A stretch of 64,000 nt of DNA, taken from Serratia surfactantfaciens. Its GTDB lineage: Bacteria; Pseudomonadota; Gammaproteobacteria; Enterobacterales; Enterobacteriaceae. Where the stretch lies: positions 3,968,001 through 4,032,000 of the forward strand of contig NZ_CP016948.1 of the NCBI RefSeq assembly GCF_001642805.2, given 5' to 3'. The notes beneath the pieces are model-generated. The model saw only the letters and a list, made by a program, of their open reading frames with translations. It did not search any database and was not told the DNA's origin. Position 1 is the stretch's first letter; the number at the start of each line of letters is the position of its first letter. This document shows positions 55,301-63,814 of this stretch, in pieces. Made by a program: the position numbers and the translations under genes.

Positions 55301-57166
55301 CGTCAGGACGAGCAGAGCCGCGAGACCCGCGGCAGCGCCGGCGTGCGCGTCTACACCACCACCGGCAGCGATCTGACCGTGGACGCCAAGGGCGAAGGCG
55401 GCACCCAGCGCAGCAACAGCAGCGCCAGCCAGGCGGTGACCGGCTCGATCGACGCGGCCAACGGCATCAACGTCAACGTGAAAAAAGACGCGGTCTATCA
55501 GGGTACCGCGCTGAACGGCGGCAGCGGTAAAACCGCCGTCAACGCCGGCGGCGATATCCGCTTCGATCAGGCCAGCGACAAACAGAGCGAGAACCACAGC
55601 GGCTTTAACGTCAAAGCGTCCGCCAAAGGTGGCTTCACCGCCGACAGCAAAAACTTCGGCGCCGGTTTCGGCGGCGGCACCAACAACGGTGAAAGCAGCA
55701 GCAGCACGGCGCAGGTCGGCAACGTCAGCGGCCAGGGCGTGGAGCTGAAGGCGGGCCGCGATCTGACGCTGCAGGGCACCAACGTCAAGAGCCAGGGCGA
55801 CGTCAGCCTGAACGCGGGCAACAAGGTCGCGCTGCAGGCGGCGGAATCGACCCAAACGCGTAAGGAAAGCAAACTGTCCGGCAATATCGATCTGGGCGCC
55901 GGCAGCAGCGACAGCAAGGAAAAAACCGGCGGCAGCCTCTCCGCCGGCGGCGCCTTCGACATCGCCAAGGTCAATGAGTCCGCGACCGAGCGCCAGGGTG
56001 CCACTATCGCCTCAGACGGCAAGGTCACCCTGTCCGCCAACGGCAAAGGCGATGACGCGCTGCATCTGCAGGGGGCCAAAGTCAGCGGCGGCAGCGCCGC
56101 GCTCGAAGCGAAAAACGGCGGCATCCTGCTGGAATCCGCCAAGAACGAGCAGCATAAGGACAACTGGAATCTGGGTATCAAAGCCAACGCCAGAGGCGGC
56201 CAAACCTTCAACAAGGACGCCGGCGGCAAAGTCGATCCGAACACCGGCAAAGACACCCACACGCTGAGTGCCGGTCTGAAAGTCGGCGTGGAGCAGCAGG
56301 ATAAAACCACCCACGCCAACACCGGCATCACCGCAGGCGACGTGGCGCTCAACAGCGGCAAAGACACCCGCCTTGCCGGCGCACGCGTCGACGCCGACAG
56401 CGTACAGGGCAAGGTGGGCGGCGATCTGCGCGTTGAAAGCCGCAAAGACGTCGAGACAGGCGTGAAGGTGGATGTGGATGCCGGTCTGAGCCACAGCAAC
56501 GATCCGGGCAGCAGCATCACCTCCAAGCTGTCGAAGGTCGGCACGCCGCGCTACGCCGGTAAAGTGAAAGAGAAACTGGAAGCCGGGGTGAACAAAGTGG
56601 CCGACGCCACCACCGACAAGTACAACAGCGTAGCGCGTCGCCTCGATCCGCAGCAGGATACCACCGGTGCAGTCAGCTTCAGCAAGGCTGACGGCAAAGT
56701 CACGCTGCCGGAAACGCTGGCCGGCGAAAAACCGCAGGGCCCGCTGTGGGATCGCGGCGCACGCACCGTCGGCGGCGCGGTGAAAGACAGCATCACCGGG
56801 CCGGCGGGTCGCCAGGGGCAGCTCAAGGTCAATGCCGACGTGGTGAACAACAATGCGGTCGGTGAGCAATCGGCGATTGCCGGTAAGCACGGCGTGGCGC
56901 TGCAGGTCGGCGGCCAAACCCAACTGACCGGCGGCGAAATCCGCAGCCAGCAGGGCAAGGTGGAACTGGGCGGTAGCCAGGTCAGCCAGCAGGACGTCAG
57001 CGGCCAGCGTTATCAGGGCGGCGGCCGCGTCGATGCGGCGGCCACGGTAGGTGGACTGTTAGGCGGCGCGGCGAAGCAAAGCGTCGACGGCAACGTGCCG
57101 TTCGCCAGCGGCCATGCCTCAACTCAGCAGGCGGACGCCAAAGCCGGCGTATTCAGCGGCAAATAA
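52325..57166 (+). CDS. shlA: Haemolysin ShlA (two-partner secretion TpsA)
   Basis: 1613 residues from the ATG at 52325 (GGAG 8 bases upstream). A signal peptide (LAAALAIILAASTGAYA) precedes a TPS domain with ANPNGISCQGCGFINTS and ANPNL motifs. The rest is a long beta-helix of repeats such as AGRDLTLQGTNVKSQGDVSL. The sequence is that of the S. marcescens pore-forming haemolysin. It is secreted and lyses host cells. The C-terminus ends normally in AGVFSGK with no fused toxin domain visible. Confidence 0.96.
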   Translation: MKNNNFRLSAAGKLAAALAIILAASTGAYAAEIVAANGANGPGVSTAATGAQVVDIVAPNGNGLSHNQYQDFNVNQPGAVLNNSREAGLSQLAGQLGANPNLGGHEASVILNEVIGRNPSLLHGQQEIFGMAADYVLANPNGISCQGCGFINTSHSSLVVGNPLVENGVLQGYSTFGNRNTLSLNGTLNAGGVLDLIAPKIDSRGEVIVQDFKHSDGNVTSATINAISGLNRVARDGTVQASQQMPTALDSYYLGSMQAGRINIINTAQGSGVKLAGSLNAGDELKVKAYDIRSESRVDDASSNKNGGDNYQNYRGGIYVNDRSSSQKLTRTELKGKNISLVADNHAHLTATDIRGEDITLQGGKLTLDGQQLKQTQGHTDDRWFYSWQYDVTREREQLQQAGSTVAASGSAKLISTQEDVKLLGANVSADRALSVKAARDVHLAGLVEKDKSSERGYQRNHTSSLRTGRWSSSDESESLKASELRSEGKGQDKGKLTLEAGRNVATQGARLHANNDLTIDAKDQIQIGVQKTANAKAVRDDKTSWGGIGGGDNKNNSNRREISHASELTSGGTLRLNGQQGVTITGSKARGQTGGEVTTTHGGLRIDNALSTTVDKIDARTGTAFNITSSSHKADNSYQSSTASELKSDTNLTLVSRKDADVIGSQVASGGELSVESKTGNINVKAAERQQKIDEQKTALTVNGYAKEAGDKQYRAGLRIEHTSDSEKTTRTENSASGLSGGSVKLKAKQDVTFSGSQLVADKGDASVSGNKVSFLAADDKTTSNTEQTKIGGGFYYTGGIDKLGSGVEAGYENSKTQTQSSKAVTSGSDVKGNLTINARDKLTQQGAQHSVGGTYQENAAGVDHLAATNSNSSTTHKTDVGVNIGANVDYSAVTRPVERAVGKAAKLDATGVINDIGGIGAPNVGLDIGAQGGSSEKHSSSSQAVVSSVKAGSIDINAKGEVRDQGTQYQASKGAVNLTADSHHSEAAANRQDEQSRETRGSAGVRVYTTTGSDLTVDAKGEGGTQRSNSSASQAVTGSIDAANGINVNVKKDAVYQGTALNGGSGKTAVNAGGDIRFDQASDKQSENHSGFNVKASAKGGFTADSKNFGAGFGGGTNNGESSSSTAQVGNVSGQGVELKAGRDLTLQGTNVKSQGDVSLNAGNKVALQAAESTQTRKESKLSGNIDLGAGSSDSKEKTGGSLSAGGAFDIAKVNESATERQGATIASDGKVTLSANGKGDDALHLQGAKVSGGSAALEAKNGGILLESAKNEQHKDNWNLGIKANARGGQTFNKDAGGKVDPNTGKDTHTLSAGLKVGVEQQDKTTHANTGITAGDVALNSGKDTRLAGARVDADSVQGKVGGDLRVESRKDVETGVKVDVDAGLSHSNDPGSSITSKLSKVGTPRYAGKVKEKLEAGVNKVADATTDKYNSVARRLDPQQDTTGAVSFSKADGKVTLPETLAGEKPQGPLWDRGARTVGGAVKDSITGPAGRQGQLKVNADVVNNNAVGEQSAIAGKHGVALQVGGQTQLTGGEIRSQQGKVELGGSQVSQQDVSGQRYQGGGRVDAAATVGGLLGGAAKQSVDGNVPFASGHASTQQADAKAGVFSGK

Positions 57167-57182
57167 CGCACTCCCCTACGCA

Positions 57183-57213
57183 ACGCCCCCGGAAAACCGG
57201 GGGCGTTTTTTTT
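57183..57213 (+). terminator. shlA terminator
   Basis: Perfect stem ACGCCCCCGG / CCGGGGGCGT with an AAAA loop followed by seven or eight T. Confidence 0.93.
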
Positions 57214-58861
57214 ACAGCGTGCTTGGGGTGTCTTCCCAGTCGCGATCGTCGTCTTTCGCATCCTGATCCAACACGTTGTAGGCCACGGCGCAAAACAGCG
57301 AGTTCAGGCGCTTCATGTCCCCCAACAATCCCAAATGCAGCGAACTGGTCTCGATGCTCTGCACGTTTTGCTGATGCAGGCGATCGACGTGCGCATGCGC
57401 GTAGCGGCGATCCAGAATGCGGAAGCGGTGCTTGGAACGACGCAGGCGTTTGGCGCTGGTGACGTCGCCGGACAGGAACACCGACAGCCCCAGACGCAGG
57501 TTGCCGATCAGCCGTTCGTGCAGCCCGTCCAGCTCCGCCAACCCTTCCGCCGAGAAGGCGCGGCGCGCGGCGTGCGATTTGGCGCCCACGTCGCCGGCCA
57601 TGCGCTCGATGATGTCGCCCGCCTGTTCCAGGTTGAGCGCCATTTCGATGATCTCTGCCCAACGACGCGAATCTTCCTCGCCCAGATCTTCCTTCTGGAT
57701 CTGCGCCAGATACAGCTTGATGGCGGTGTACAGCACGTCGACGTCATCGTCGAGTCGCCGCACCTCTTTATCCACGCCTTGCTTACCGTGCAACACTTCG
57801 CGCTGCAGGATCATCATGTGTTCCACCACGTCGCCCATGCGCAGCGTTTCGCGCGCCGCGTTGGCCAGCGCCAGCGTCGGCGTATCCAGTGCGCTGGCGT
57901 CCAGATGACGCGGCCGCATGCGCGGGTCGTCGGCCGCCACGTCGACGATCAGCCGTTCGCACAGCGTCGCCATCGGCCCGGCCAACGGGATCATCACCAG
58001 ACAACGGATCAGGTTGTAGAACACGTGGAAATAGATCACCAGCTCTTCGCTGCCACCCGGCAGCTGAGCCATCACATCCGCCAGATAGGAGACGAACGGC
58101 AACACCAGTATGCAGCCCACCAGCTTGAACAGCAGGCTGCCGAGCGCCACGCGCCGCCCGGCGGCGTTCTGGCCGCTGGCGTTGATCATCGCCAGCAGGC
58201 CGCTGCCGAGGTTGGCGCCGATCACCAGACAGAGCGCCACCTTCAGCGAAATCACGCCGGTGGCGGTCAGGGTGGCGGTCAGCAACACCGCCGCCAGGCT
58301 GGAATAGCTGACGATGGCGAACAGCGCGCCGGTCAGGGCGTCGAGCATCACGTCGCCGGTCAGCGACGAGAACAACACTTTCACCCCGGCCGCCTGGGTG
58401 ATCGGCGTGGCGGCGGCCACGATCAGCTCGAGCGCCAGCACGATCAGCCCCAGACCGATCAAGACGCGCCCGATCTGGCCGATCCGCATCTGCTTGCGGC
58501 TGAGGAACAGGAATACCCCAACCAGGATCAGCAGCGGCGACAGCCAGGACAGATCGAAGGTCAACACGCGCGCCATCAGCGCGGTGCCGACGTCGGCGCC
58601 GAGCATGATCACCAGCGCAGGCGCCAGCCCCACCAGCCCTTGCGCGACGAAAGAGGTCACCAGCAGCGCCGTGGCGTTGCTGCTTTGCACCAGCGCGGTC
58701 ACGCCGATGCCGGAAACGAACGCCAACGGCTTTTTCTCAACGCTGTCGCTCAAAACGCGCCGCAGATTGGCGCCGTAAACCCGCATGATCCCGGTGCGCA
58801 CGATGTGGGTTCCCCACACCAATAGCGCCACGGACGAAAGCAGGTGAAGAAGGGTCAGCAC
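57212..58861 (-). CDS. yjbB: Na+/phosphate cotransporter-family protein YjbB
   Basis: 549 residues. The N-terminal half has two Na/Pi cotransporter repeats with QSSNATALLVTSF and a second inverted-repeat core (IVSYSSLAAVLLTATL); the C-terminal third is a PhoU-like helical domain. E. coli YjbB exports phosphate. It converges with shlA; its stop lies at the end of that terminator. Confidence 0.9.
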   Translation of the reverse strand: MLTLLHLLSSVALLVWGTHIVRTGIMRVYGANLRRVLSDSVEKKPLAFVSGIGVTALVQSSNATALLVTSFVAQGLVGLAPALVIMLGADVGTALMARVLTFDLSWLSPLLILVGVFLFLSRKQMRIGQIGRVLIGLGLIVLALELIVAAATPITQAAGVKVLFSSLTGDVMLDALTGALFAIVSYSSLAAVLLTATLTATGVISLKVALCLVIGANLGSGLLAMINASGQNAAGRRVALGSLLFKLVGCILVLPFVSYLADVMAQLPGGSEELVIYFHVFYNLIRCLVMIPLAGPMATLCERLIVDVAADDPRMRPRHLDASALDTPTLALANAARETLRMGDVVEHMMILQREVLHGKQGVDKEVRRLDDDVDVLYTAIKLYLAQIQKEDLGEEDSRRWAEIIEMALNLEQAGDIIERMAGDVGAKSHAARRAFSAEGLAELDGLHERLIGNLRLGLSVFLSGDVTSAKRLRRSKHRFRILDRRYAHAHVDRLHQQNVQSIETSSLHLGLLGDMKRLNSLFCAVAYNVLDQDAKDDDRDWEDTPSTL

Positions 58862-59099
58862 GGAAGATACGCTCCATTAACGCCCGGCCAAAGGAGGCTG
58901 GTACCCGATGCCTGTCAGGCGCTGCGGATGGGCGGAACGGTGCTGTTCGCCCCAGCCGCAGCCGGTAGGCTAAAGATGACGGGTACAGCGCGCGGTCCCG
59001 CCTGCCGGGCGTGGGTCTGGCAGGACAGCGGGCGGGGGCAGACCGCAGAAGAGAAGGGTTAAGGCGGCGGTGGGAGAGCCCCGGTGCCGCGCTGCGAAG

Positions 59100-60092
59100 T
59101 CATGCAACTTCCCGCAATACAACAGGTTCCAAGTGTAGCCCAATTTCCGCGCCGTCGGGCCGCAGATCGGCCACCGAACGGTTGAGCACGTCAACCAGCA
59201 ACTCTACCTCGCGAACCTGAATCCGATAGCGTACCACATTCCCGAGCAAACTGTGACCAAGGATCACCCCGCCGATCCCCTGTCCGGCCGGCAACAGGCC
59301 GATAGACTCTGGGCGGATCGCCACCTTGCCGGCATAGCTGCGCCCGGTCAGCCGGCCGGCCTGTTCGGCGCTCAGCAGGTTATAGTTGCCGATAAAACCG
59401 GCGGCGAAGGCGTCCGCCGGCTGGGTATACAAGGTTTCCGCATCGCCGCTCTGTACGATCTGCCCCTTGTTCATCAGGACGATGCGATCCGACAGGGTCA
59501 GCGCCTCTTCCTGATCGTGGGTGACGAAGATCGCCGTCAGGTTCAGCTCGCGCTGAATGCGCCGGATCTGCTCACGCAGATGTTTGCGGATGCGTGCATC
59601 CAGCGCCGACAGCGGTTCGTCGAGCAGCAGCAGACGCGGGCGCGTGACCAGCGATCGTGCCAGCGCCACGCGCTGACACTGGCCGCCCGACAGCTGGTGC
59701 GGATAGCGCTTCGCCAGATCGCTCAGCTCCACCAGCGCCAGCACCTCCTGCACCCGCTGGCCGATCTGCCCGGCCGCCAGCTTCTGCATTTTCAGGCCGA
59801 AGGCCACGTTGCCTTCCACCGTCATATTGGGAAACAGCGCATAGCTTTGGAACACCATGCCGATGCCGCGCTTTTGCGGCGCCAGCGGCACCAGATCCTG
59901 GCCCTGCAGTAAAATTTGCCCGCTGTCGACCGGAGTCAGGCCGGCCAGACAGCGCAATAGCGTCGACTTGCCGCAGCCGCTTGGCCCGAGCAGGGTGACG
60001 AACTCCCCCTCTTCGGCAGTGAAATCGATATCCTGAAACACCTGGGTCTGGCCATAGTGTTTGTTCAGGCGGGTGACGTTGAGATAAGCCAT
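59100..60092 (-). CDS. ABC transporter ATPase (phosphonate/iron-type importer)
   Basis: 330 residues: Walker [10 protein letters not shown], Walker B LLLLDEPLSALD, and a signature LSGGQCQR with Cys where Gln or Arg is usual. A TOBE-like C-terminal domain follows. Closest in type to PhnT/PotA/FbpC importers. It is the last gene of a five-gene operon, 4 bases after the second permease. Confidence 0.88.
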   Translation of the reverse strand: MAYLNVTRLNKHYGQTQVFQDIDFTAEEGEFVTLLGPSGCGKSTLLRCLAGLTPVDSGQILLQGQDLVPLAPQKRGIGMVFQSYALFPNMTVEGNVAFGLKMQKLAAGQIGQRVQEVLALVELSDLAKRYPHQLSGGQCQRVALARSLVTRPRLLLLDEPLSALDARIRKHLREQIRRIQRELNLTAIFVTHDQEEALTLSDRIVLMNKGQIVQSGDAETLYTQPADAFAAGFIGNYNLLSAEQAGRLTGRSYAGKVAIRPESIGLLPAGQGIGGVILGHSLLGNVVRYRIQVREVELLVDVLNRSVADLRPDGAEIGLHLEPVVLREVA

Positions 60093-60096
60093 CGGG

Positions 60097-60882
60097 TTAA
60101 CCCTTGTTTTTATTCAGCAGGTTCGCCAGCCAGGTGACGAGCAGCACCACGGCGAAATAAGAGATGACCAGCGCGCTGGTGAAATGCCCGCTGCCGTTGC
60201 GCATATTGAACAGATAGACCTGCAGCGTTTCATACTGGCTGCCCACCAGCAGGTTGGCGAACACGAACTCGCCGATCAGGAACGAGAACGACAGCAACAC
60301 GGCGATCGTTCCGCCCTTGCGCAAATTTGGCAGCACCACCCACAGCGCCGCCCGCCAGGTACTGGCGCCGAGCAGGTGCGCGGCGTCCATCAGATCGCGC
60401 AGGTTGATCGCCTGCATGTTGTTGCTGATGGCGCGGTAGATAAACGGCAGCGCGATGGTGAAATAGCAGCCCACCAAAATCCAGGGGGTGCCGAGCAGCG
60501 GCAGCGGATCGGCGGCGAACAGTTGCATCAGCCCCACCGCCGACACCACCGGCGGCACGGCGAACGGCAGCAAAATCAGCACGTTCATCACCGCGTCCAG
60601 CTTGGGGAAGTAGTAAGCGATCACAAACATCGCCGGCAGGATCACCACCACCGACAGCAACAGCGTGCCGAAGCAGATCAGCAGCGAGTGCCACAGCGCC
60701 TGCAAAAAACGCGGGTCGCTCCACAGCGCCGTCAGCCACTTCAGAGTAAAACCGTCCGGCAAAATGGTGGCGCCCCACTGGGTAGCCAGCGCGTAAATCA
60801 GCGTCGCCGCCAGCGGCAGCAACAGGATCAACAGCAGCAGGCCGGTCACCGTGCGGTGGTACAAGCGTTCAACACGCGACAT
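60097..60882 (-). CDS. ABC transporter permease 2
   Basis: 261 residues from the ATG at 60882 (GGAG 7 bases upstream). Six membrane helices; EAA motif LMDAAHLLGASTWRAALWVV. It pairs with the permease encoded just upstream; together with the ATPase it forms the importer. Confidence 0.85.
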   Translation of the reverse strand: MSRVERLYHRTVTGLLLLILLLPLAATLIYALATQWGATILPDGFTLKWLTALWSDPRFLQALWHSLLICFGTLLLSVVVILPAMFVIAYYFPKLDAVMNVLILLPFAVPPVVSAVGLMQLFAADPLPLLGTPWILVGCYFTIALPFIYRAISNNMQAINLRDLMDAAHLLGASTWRAALWVVLPNLRKGGTIAVLLSFSFLIGEFVFANLLVGSQYETLQVYLFNMRNGSGHFTSALVISYFAVVLLVTWLANLLNKNKG

Positions 60883-60899
60883 GAGCATTCTCCAGCCGG

Positions 60900-61745
60900 T
60901 TATGAGCGCGCATTGAGGTAGCTCCTGCGCAGCATCCATTGGTGGATCACCGTGATAAACGCCATCATCACCACCAGCAGCATCGCCAGCGCGCTGGCCA
61001 GGTTCGGATCGAGGGAGATGTCCCCCGCCACCAACGCCGAGATGCGGATCGGGATCACGTTGAAGTTGCCGGTGGTCAGCGCGTACACCGTGGCGTAGGC
61101 GCCCAGCGCGTTGGCCAGCAGGATGACGAAGGTGCCCATCAGCGCCGGCGCCAACACCGGCAGGCCGATATGCCGCCAGTAGCGCCAGGGGCCGGCGCCG
61201 AGCAGCGCCGCCGATTCGCGCCAGTCGGCACGCAGCGCGTCAAATGCCGGATACAGCAGCAGCACCCCGAGCGGGATCTGGAAGTAGGTATACAGCACGA
61301 TCAGGCCGCTCTTCGAATAGAGGTTGAAGCTCTCCATCAGACCGTATTTGCGCAGCAGCAACGTCAGGCAACCGTTCAGCCCCAGCAGTATGACGAAGGC
61401 GAACGCCAGCGGCACCCCGGCGAAGTTGCTGGTCATGTTGGTGAACGACATTACGAAGTCATGAAACCGCGTCTGGCCTAGCTGACGCAGTGAGTAACTG
61501 CCAACTAATGCGATCAGCAAGCCGTAGACGCTCGACCATAGCGAGATCTCCAGCGAGAACTGAAACGCCTGCAGGTAGAACGGCGAGGTGAGGATATCGA
61601 CATAGTTGCCCCACCCCCAGCCGCTGGTCTCGCTGAAAAAGCTGTGAACGGCGATCCACACCAGCGGGGCGATCTGAAACGCGCCGAACAGCACGATAAA
61701 CGGCAGCAGGCACAGCGCGGCGATCCATTTGGTTTTGCTGTTCAT
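60900..61745 (-). CDS. ABC transporter permease 1
   Basis: 281 residues from the ATG at 61745, which overlaps the phosphoesterase stop (ATGA). Six membrane helices; EAA motif ESAALLGAGPWRYWRHIGLP. PhnU-like inner-membrane permease. Confidence 0.85.
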   Translation of the reverse strand: MNSKTKWIAALCLLPFIVLFGAFQIAPLVWIAVHSFFSETSGWGWGNYVDILTSPFYLQAFQFSLEISLWSSVYGLLIALVGSYSLRQLGQTRFHDFVMSFTNMTSNFAGVPLAFAFVILLGLNGCLTLLLRKYGLMESFNLYSKSGLIVLYTYFQIPLGVLLLYPAFDALRADWRESAALLGAGPWRYWRHIGLPVLAPALMGTFVILLANALGAYATVYALTTGNFNVIPIRISALVAGDISLDPNLASALAMLLVVMMAFITVIHQWMLRRSYLNARS

Positions 61746-62551
61746 CGCGCATCCTGCGCCAGCAGCGCCCGGCAGTGCGGCTTGTCGTGCGGCGCCTGCA
61801 ACAGATCGCAGATCGTGCCACACAGCTCGGTTTGCTGCGGATCGGCGTCATCCAGGCTGAAGCCCGCGCCGAATACGAACAGCGGTACCTGGCGCTCTTC
61901 CGGCAATACGCCGCCGTGGCTGCGATCGTCGTTCATGCCGTGGTCGGCGGTAACCAGCACCTGATAACCGGCCGCCAGCCAATCGGGCAGATAGCGCGAC
62001 AGCGAGCCGTCGGCGCGCCGCGCCGCGTTGCGGTACTGCGGCGAAGAGAGGCCAAAGCGGTGGCCGGCGTCATCGATGTTCATCGGATGGATCAACAGAA
62101 AGTCTGGCTGATAACGCAGACGCAGGTTTTCGGCGTCGTCAAACAGATGGCTGTCGGGATAACCGTCGTCGTAATAGAAATGCCCGTGTTGAATCGGCAG
62201 CTCGGGGGCATCGGTATGGCGGTCGCGCGCGGCGTCGAACGGCGTGCGGTTATACAATTCGCTGAACCAGTGGTAAGCGGCGGCGGCGGTGGTCAGCCCG
62301 GCGGCGCGCGCGTAATGAAACACACTTTGTTGATGAGAAAGGCGCGAGACGTGATTGTGCACCACGCCGCTCTCCACCGGCGTGACGCCGGTGAGGATGC
62401 ATTCATACAGCGGCCGGGAGAGCGAGGGCAACTCGCTCTCCAGCAGGTACAACCGCCCGCGTCCCGCCGCGCATTCGGCCTGCAGATAACCCATGGCGTC
62501 GTGCGCCACCCGGTAGTTGAGGCCGTCCAGCAGCACGAGGATCGTTTTCAT
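61742..62551 (-). CDS. Alkaline-phosphatase-superfamily phosphodiesterase/nucleotide-pyrophosphatase-like enzyme
   Basis: 269 residues without a signal peptide, so cytoplasmic. Two-metal motifs are in order: VLLDGLN near the start, a Ser nucleophile region LPSLSRPLYE, then MNIDDAGHRFG, VTADHGMNDD and SHGG. The superfamily cleaves phosphate esters or phosphonates. It is translationally coupled to the permease, so it probably acts on the imported compound; the substrate is unknown. It is shorter than most NPP enzymes. Confidence 0.85.
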   Translation of the reverse strand: MKTILVLLDGLNYRVAHDAMGYLQAECAAGRGRLYLLESELPSLSRPLYECILTGVTPVESGVVHNHVSRLSHQQSVFHYARAAGLTTAAAAYHWFSELYNRTPFDAARDRHTDAPELPIQHGHFYYDDGYPDSHLFDDAENLRLRYQPDFLLIHPMNIDDAGHRFGLSSPQYRNAARRADGSLSRYLPDWLAAGYQVLVTADHGMNDDRSHGGVLPEERQVPLFVFGAGFSLDDADPQQTELCGTICDLLQAPHDKPHCRALLAQDAR

Positions 62552-62562
62552 GGTGCGTTAAC

Positions 62563-63624
62563 TCACTGCTGCATAAACATAATGACGTTTTCCTGCCACA
62601 GGCGCGGCAGCGCTTTGGCGCTCTGTTCCCAGGCTGCCGGATCGGCGATCGGGTGCGCGTTCTTGTACTGCTCGGCCGGCAGCAGCTTGGCTTTGACGTC
62701 GTCCGGCAGCGTCAGATGCTCGGCGCGGATCGGGCGGGCATAGCCGCGCGCCAGGTTGATCTGACCGGCGTCGGAGAAGATGTATTCGCGCGCCAGCTTG
62801 GCGGCATTCGGGTGCTTGGCGTATTTGTTGATGATGGTGGTGTAGCCGGAAGTGATCGAACCGTCCGACGGGATCAGCACTTCAAAGCGGGTTTTGTCGA
62901 TCTGATCGCGGTAGTTCAGACCGTTGAAGTCCCATACCACGCCGACCTGCACTTCCCCCTTCTCCAGCGACGCGATCACCGGGTTACTCAGGCTCAGGCG
63001 GCCGGCCTTGGCCAGCTTGCCGAAGAACTCCAGGCCCGGCTTGAGGTTTTTCTCGTTGCCGCCCATGGCGTAAGTGGCCGCCAGCACGCCGCTGGCCGCC
63101 TGCGAAGCGGTGCCGACGTCGCCGATGGTGACCTGATAGCTGCCCTTCAGCAGATCGGCCCAGCTGTGCGGGATGTCTTTCACCTGTTGCTTGTTAATGA
63201 TGAAGGCGATGGTGCCGGTGTAAGCCAGCGCCCAGTGGCCATCTTTGTCTTTCGCCCAATCTGGCACCTGATCCCAGGTGGAGGGTTTGTACGGCTGCGT
63301 CACGCCCTTCTGCACCGCCACCGGGCCGAAGGCCGCGCCGACGTCACCGATGTCCGCCGTGGCGTTGTTCTTTTCCGCATCGAATTTGGCGATCTCCTGC
63401 GCAGAGCTCATGTCGGTATCGACATGCTTCAGGCCGTATTTGCTCAACAGATCTTGCCAGGTGCCTTTCCAGTTGGCCCAGCTGTCCGGCATGCCGACGC
63501 TGTTGACTTCGCCTTCTTTTTTAGCGGCCTGCTCCAGCGCCGCCAGATCGGTATCCGCGGCCCAGCTCATCTGGCTGGATAACACGATGGCACTGGTTAA
63601 CACAGAAGCGCACAAACGTTTCAT
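62563..63624 (-). CDS. ABC transporter periplasmic substrate-binding protein
   Basis: 353 residues; signal peptide ending SSQMSWA, mature part ADTDLAALEQAAKKEGEVN. The fold is the Fe3+/polyamine/AEP-binding (PhnS-like) family, with internal SWADLLKGSYQVTIGD. It is the first gene of the operon and determines the substrate, which cannot be read from sequence. Confidence 0.85.
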   Translation of the reverse strand: MKRLCASVLTSAIVLSSQMSWAADTDLAALEQAAKKEGEVNSVGMPDSWANWKGTWQDLLSKYGLKHVDTDMSSAQEIAKFDAEKNNATADIGDVGAAFGPVAVQKGVTQPYKPSTWDQVPDWAKDKDGHWALAYTGTIAFIINKQQVKDIPHSWADLLKGSYQVTIGDVGTASQAASGVLAATYAMGGNEKNLKPGLEFFGKLAKAGRLSLSNPVIASLEKGEVQVGVVWDFNGLNYRDQIDKTRFEVLIPSDGSITSGYTTIINKYAKHPNAAKLAREYIFSDAGQINLARGYARPIRAEHLTLPDDVKAKLLPAEQYKNAHPIADPAAWEQSAKALPRLWQENVIMFMQQ

Positions 63625-63655
63625 AACTGATGCTCCAGGTGGTAGTGTGGGGATG

Positions 63656-63671
63656 GCTGGACTAGTCCAGC
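63656..63671. promoter_or_regulatory. 16-bp palindrome, candidate GntR-family operator
   Basis: GCTGGACTAGTCCAGC, perfect dyad 32 bases before the binding-protein start and inside the region shared with the divergent GntR gene. It resembles the TGGTCTAGACCA-type sites of HutC/UTRA regulators. Binding is inferred. Confidence 0.55.
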
Positions 63672-63699
63672 AAGGGCCAAACCAATCTAACGGACGAAT

Positions 63700-63717
63700 G
63701 TGATAATTATATGTCAG
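63700..63717 (-). promoter_or_regulatory. Candidate Pho box
   Basis: Minus-strand CTGACAT-ATAA-TTATCAC aligns with the PhoB consensus CTGTCAT-AWAW-CTGTCAC at most positions. It sits 76-93 bases upstream of the binding-protein start. Suggests phosphate-starvation control; the match is imperfect. Confidence 0.45.
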
Positions 63718-63814
63718 CTTAAAAAAGCGACAGTTTTATCACCCATTGCAACGGCGAAAACGCGACGCTGGTCTACCTTAAAGGCCAAACGCACTGAAAC
63801 GGGACACCCGCTGT

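Noticed and set aside
52325..57166. Internal repeats of shlA as a CRISPR or DNA repeat array
   Set aside because: The repeats are protein-level beta-helix repeats of varying length with no identical spaced DNA unit.
57000..57166. A CDI-type toxin/immunity module at the end of shlA
   Set aside because: There is no VENN-like motif or toxin domain, and the next gene is yjbB in the opposite direction, not an immunity gene.
57335..58825. A 496-codon open frame opposite yjbB
   Set aside because: Same cause; the yjbB reading frame has clear family motifs and this one has none.
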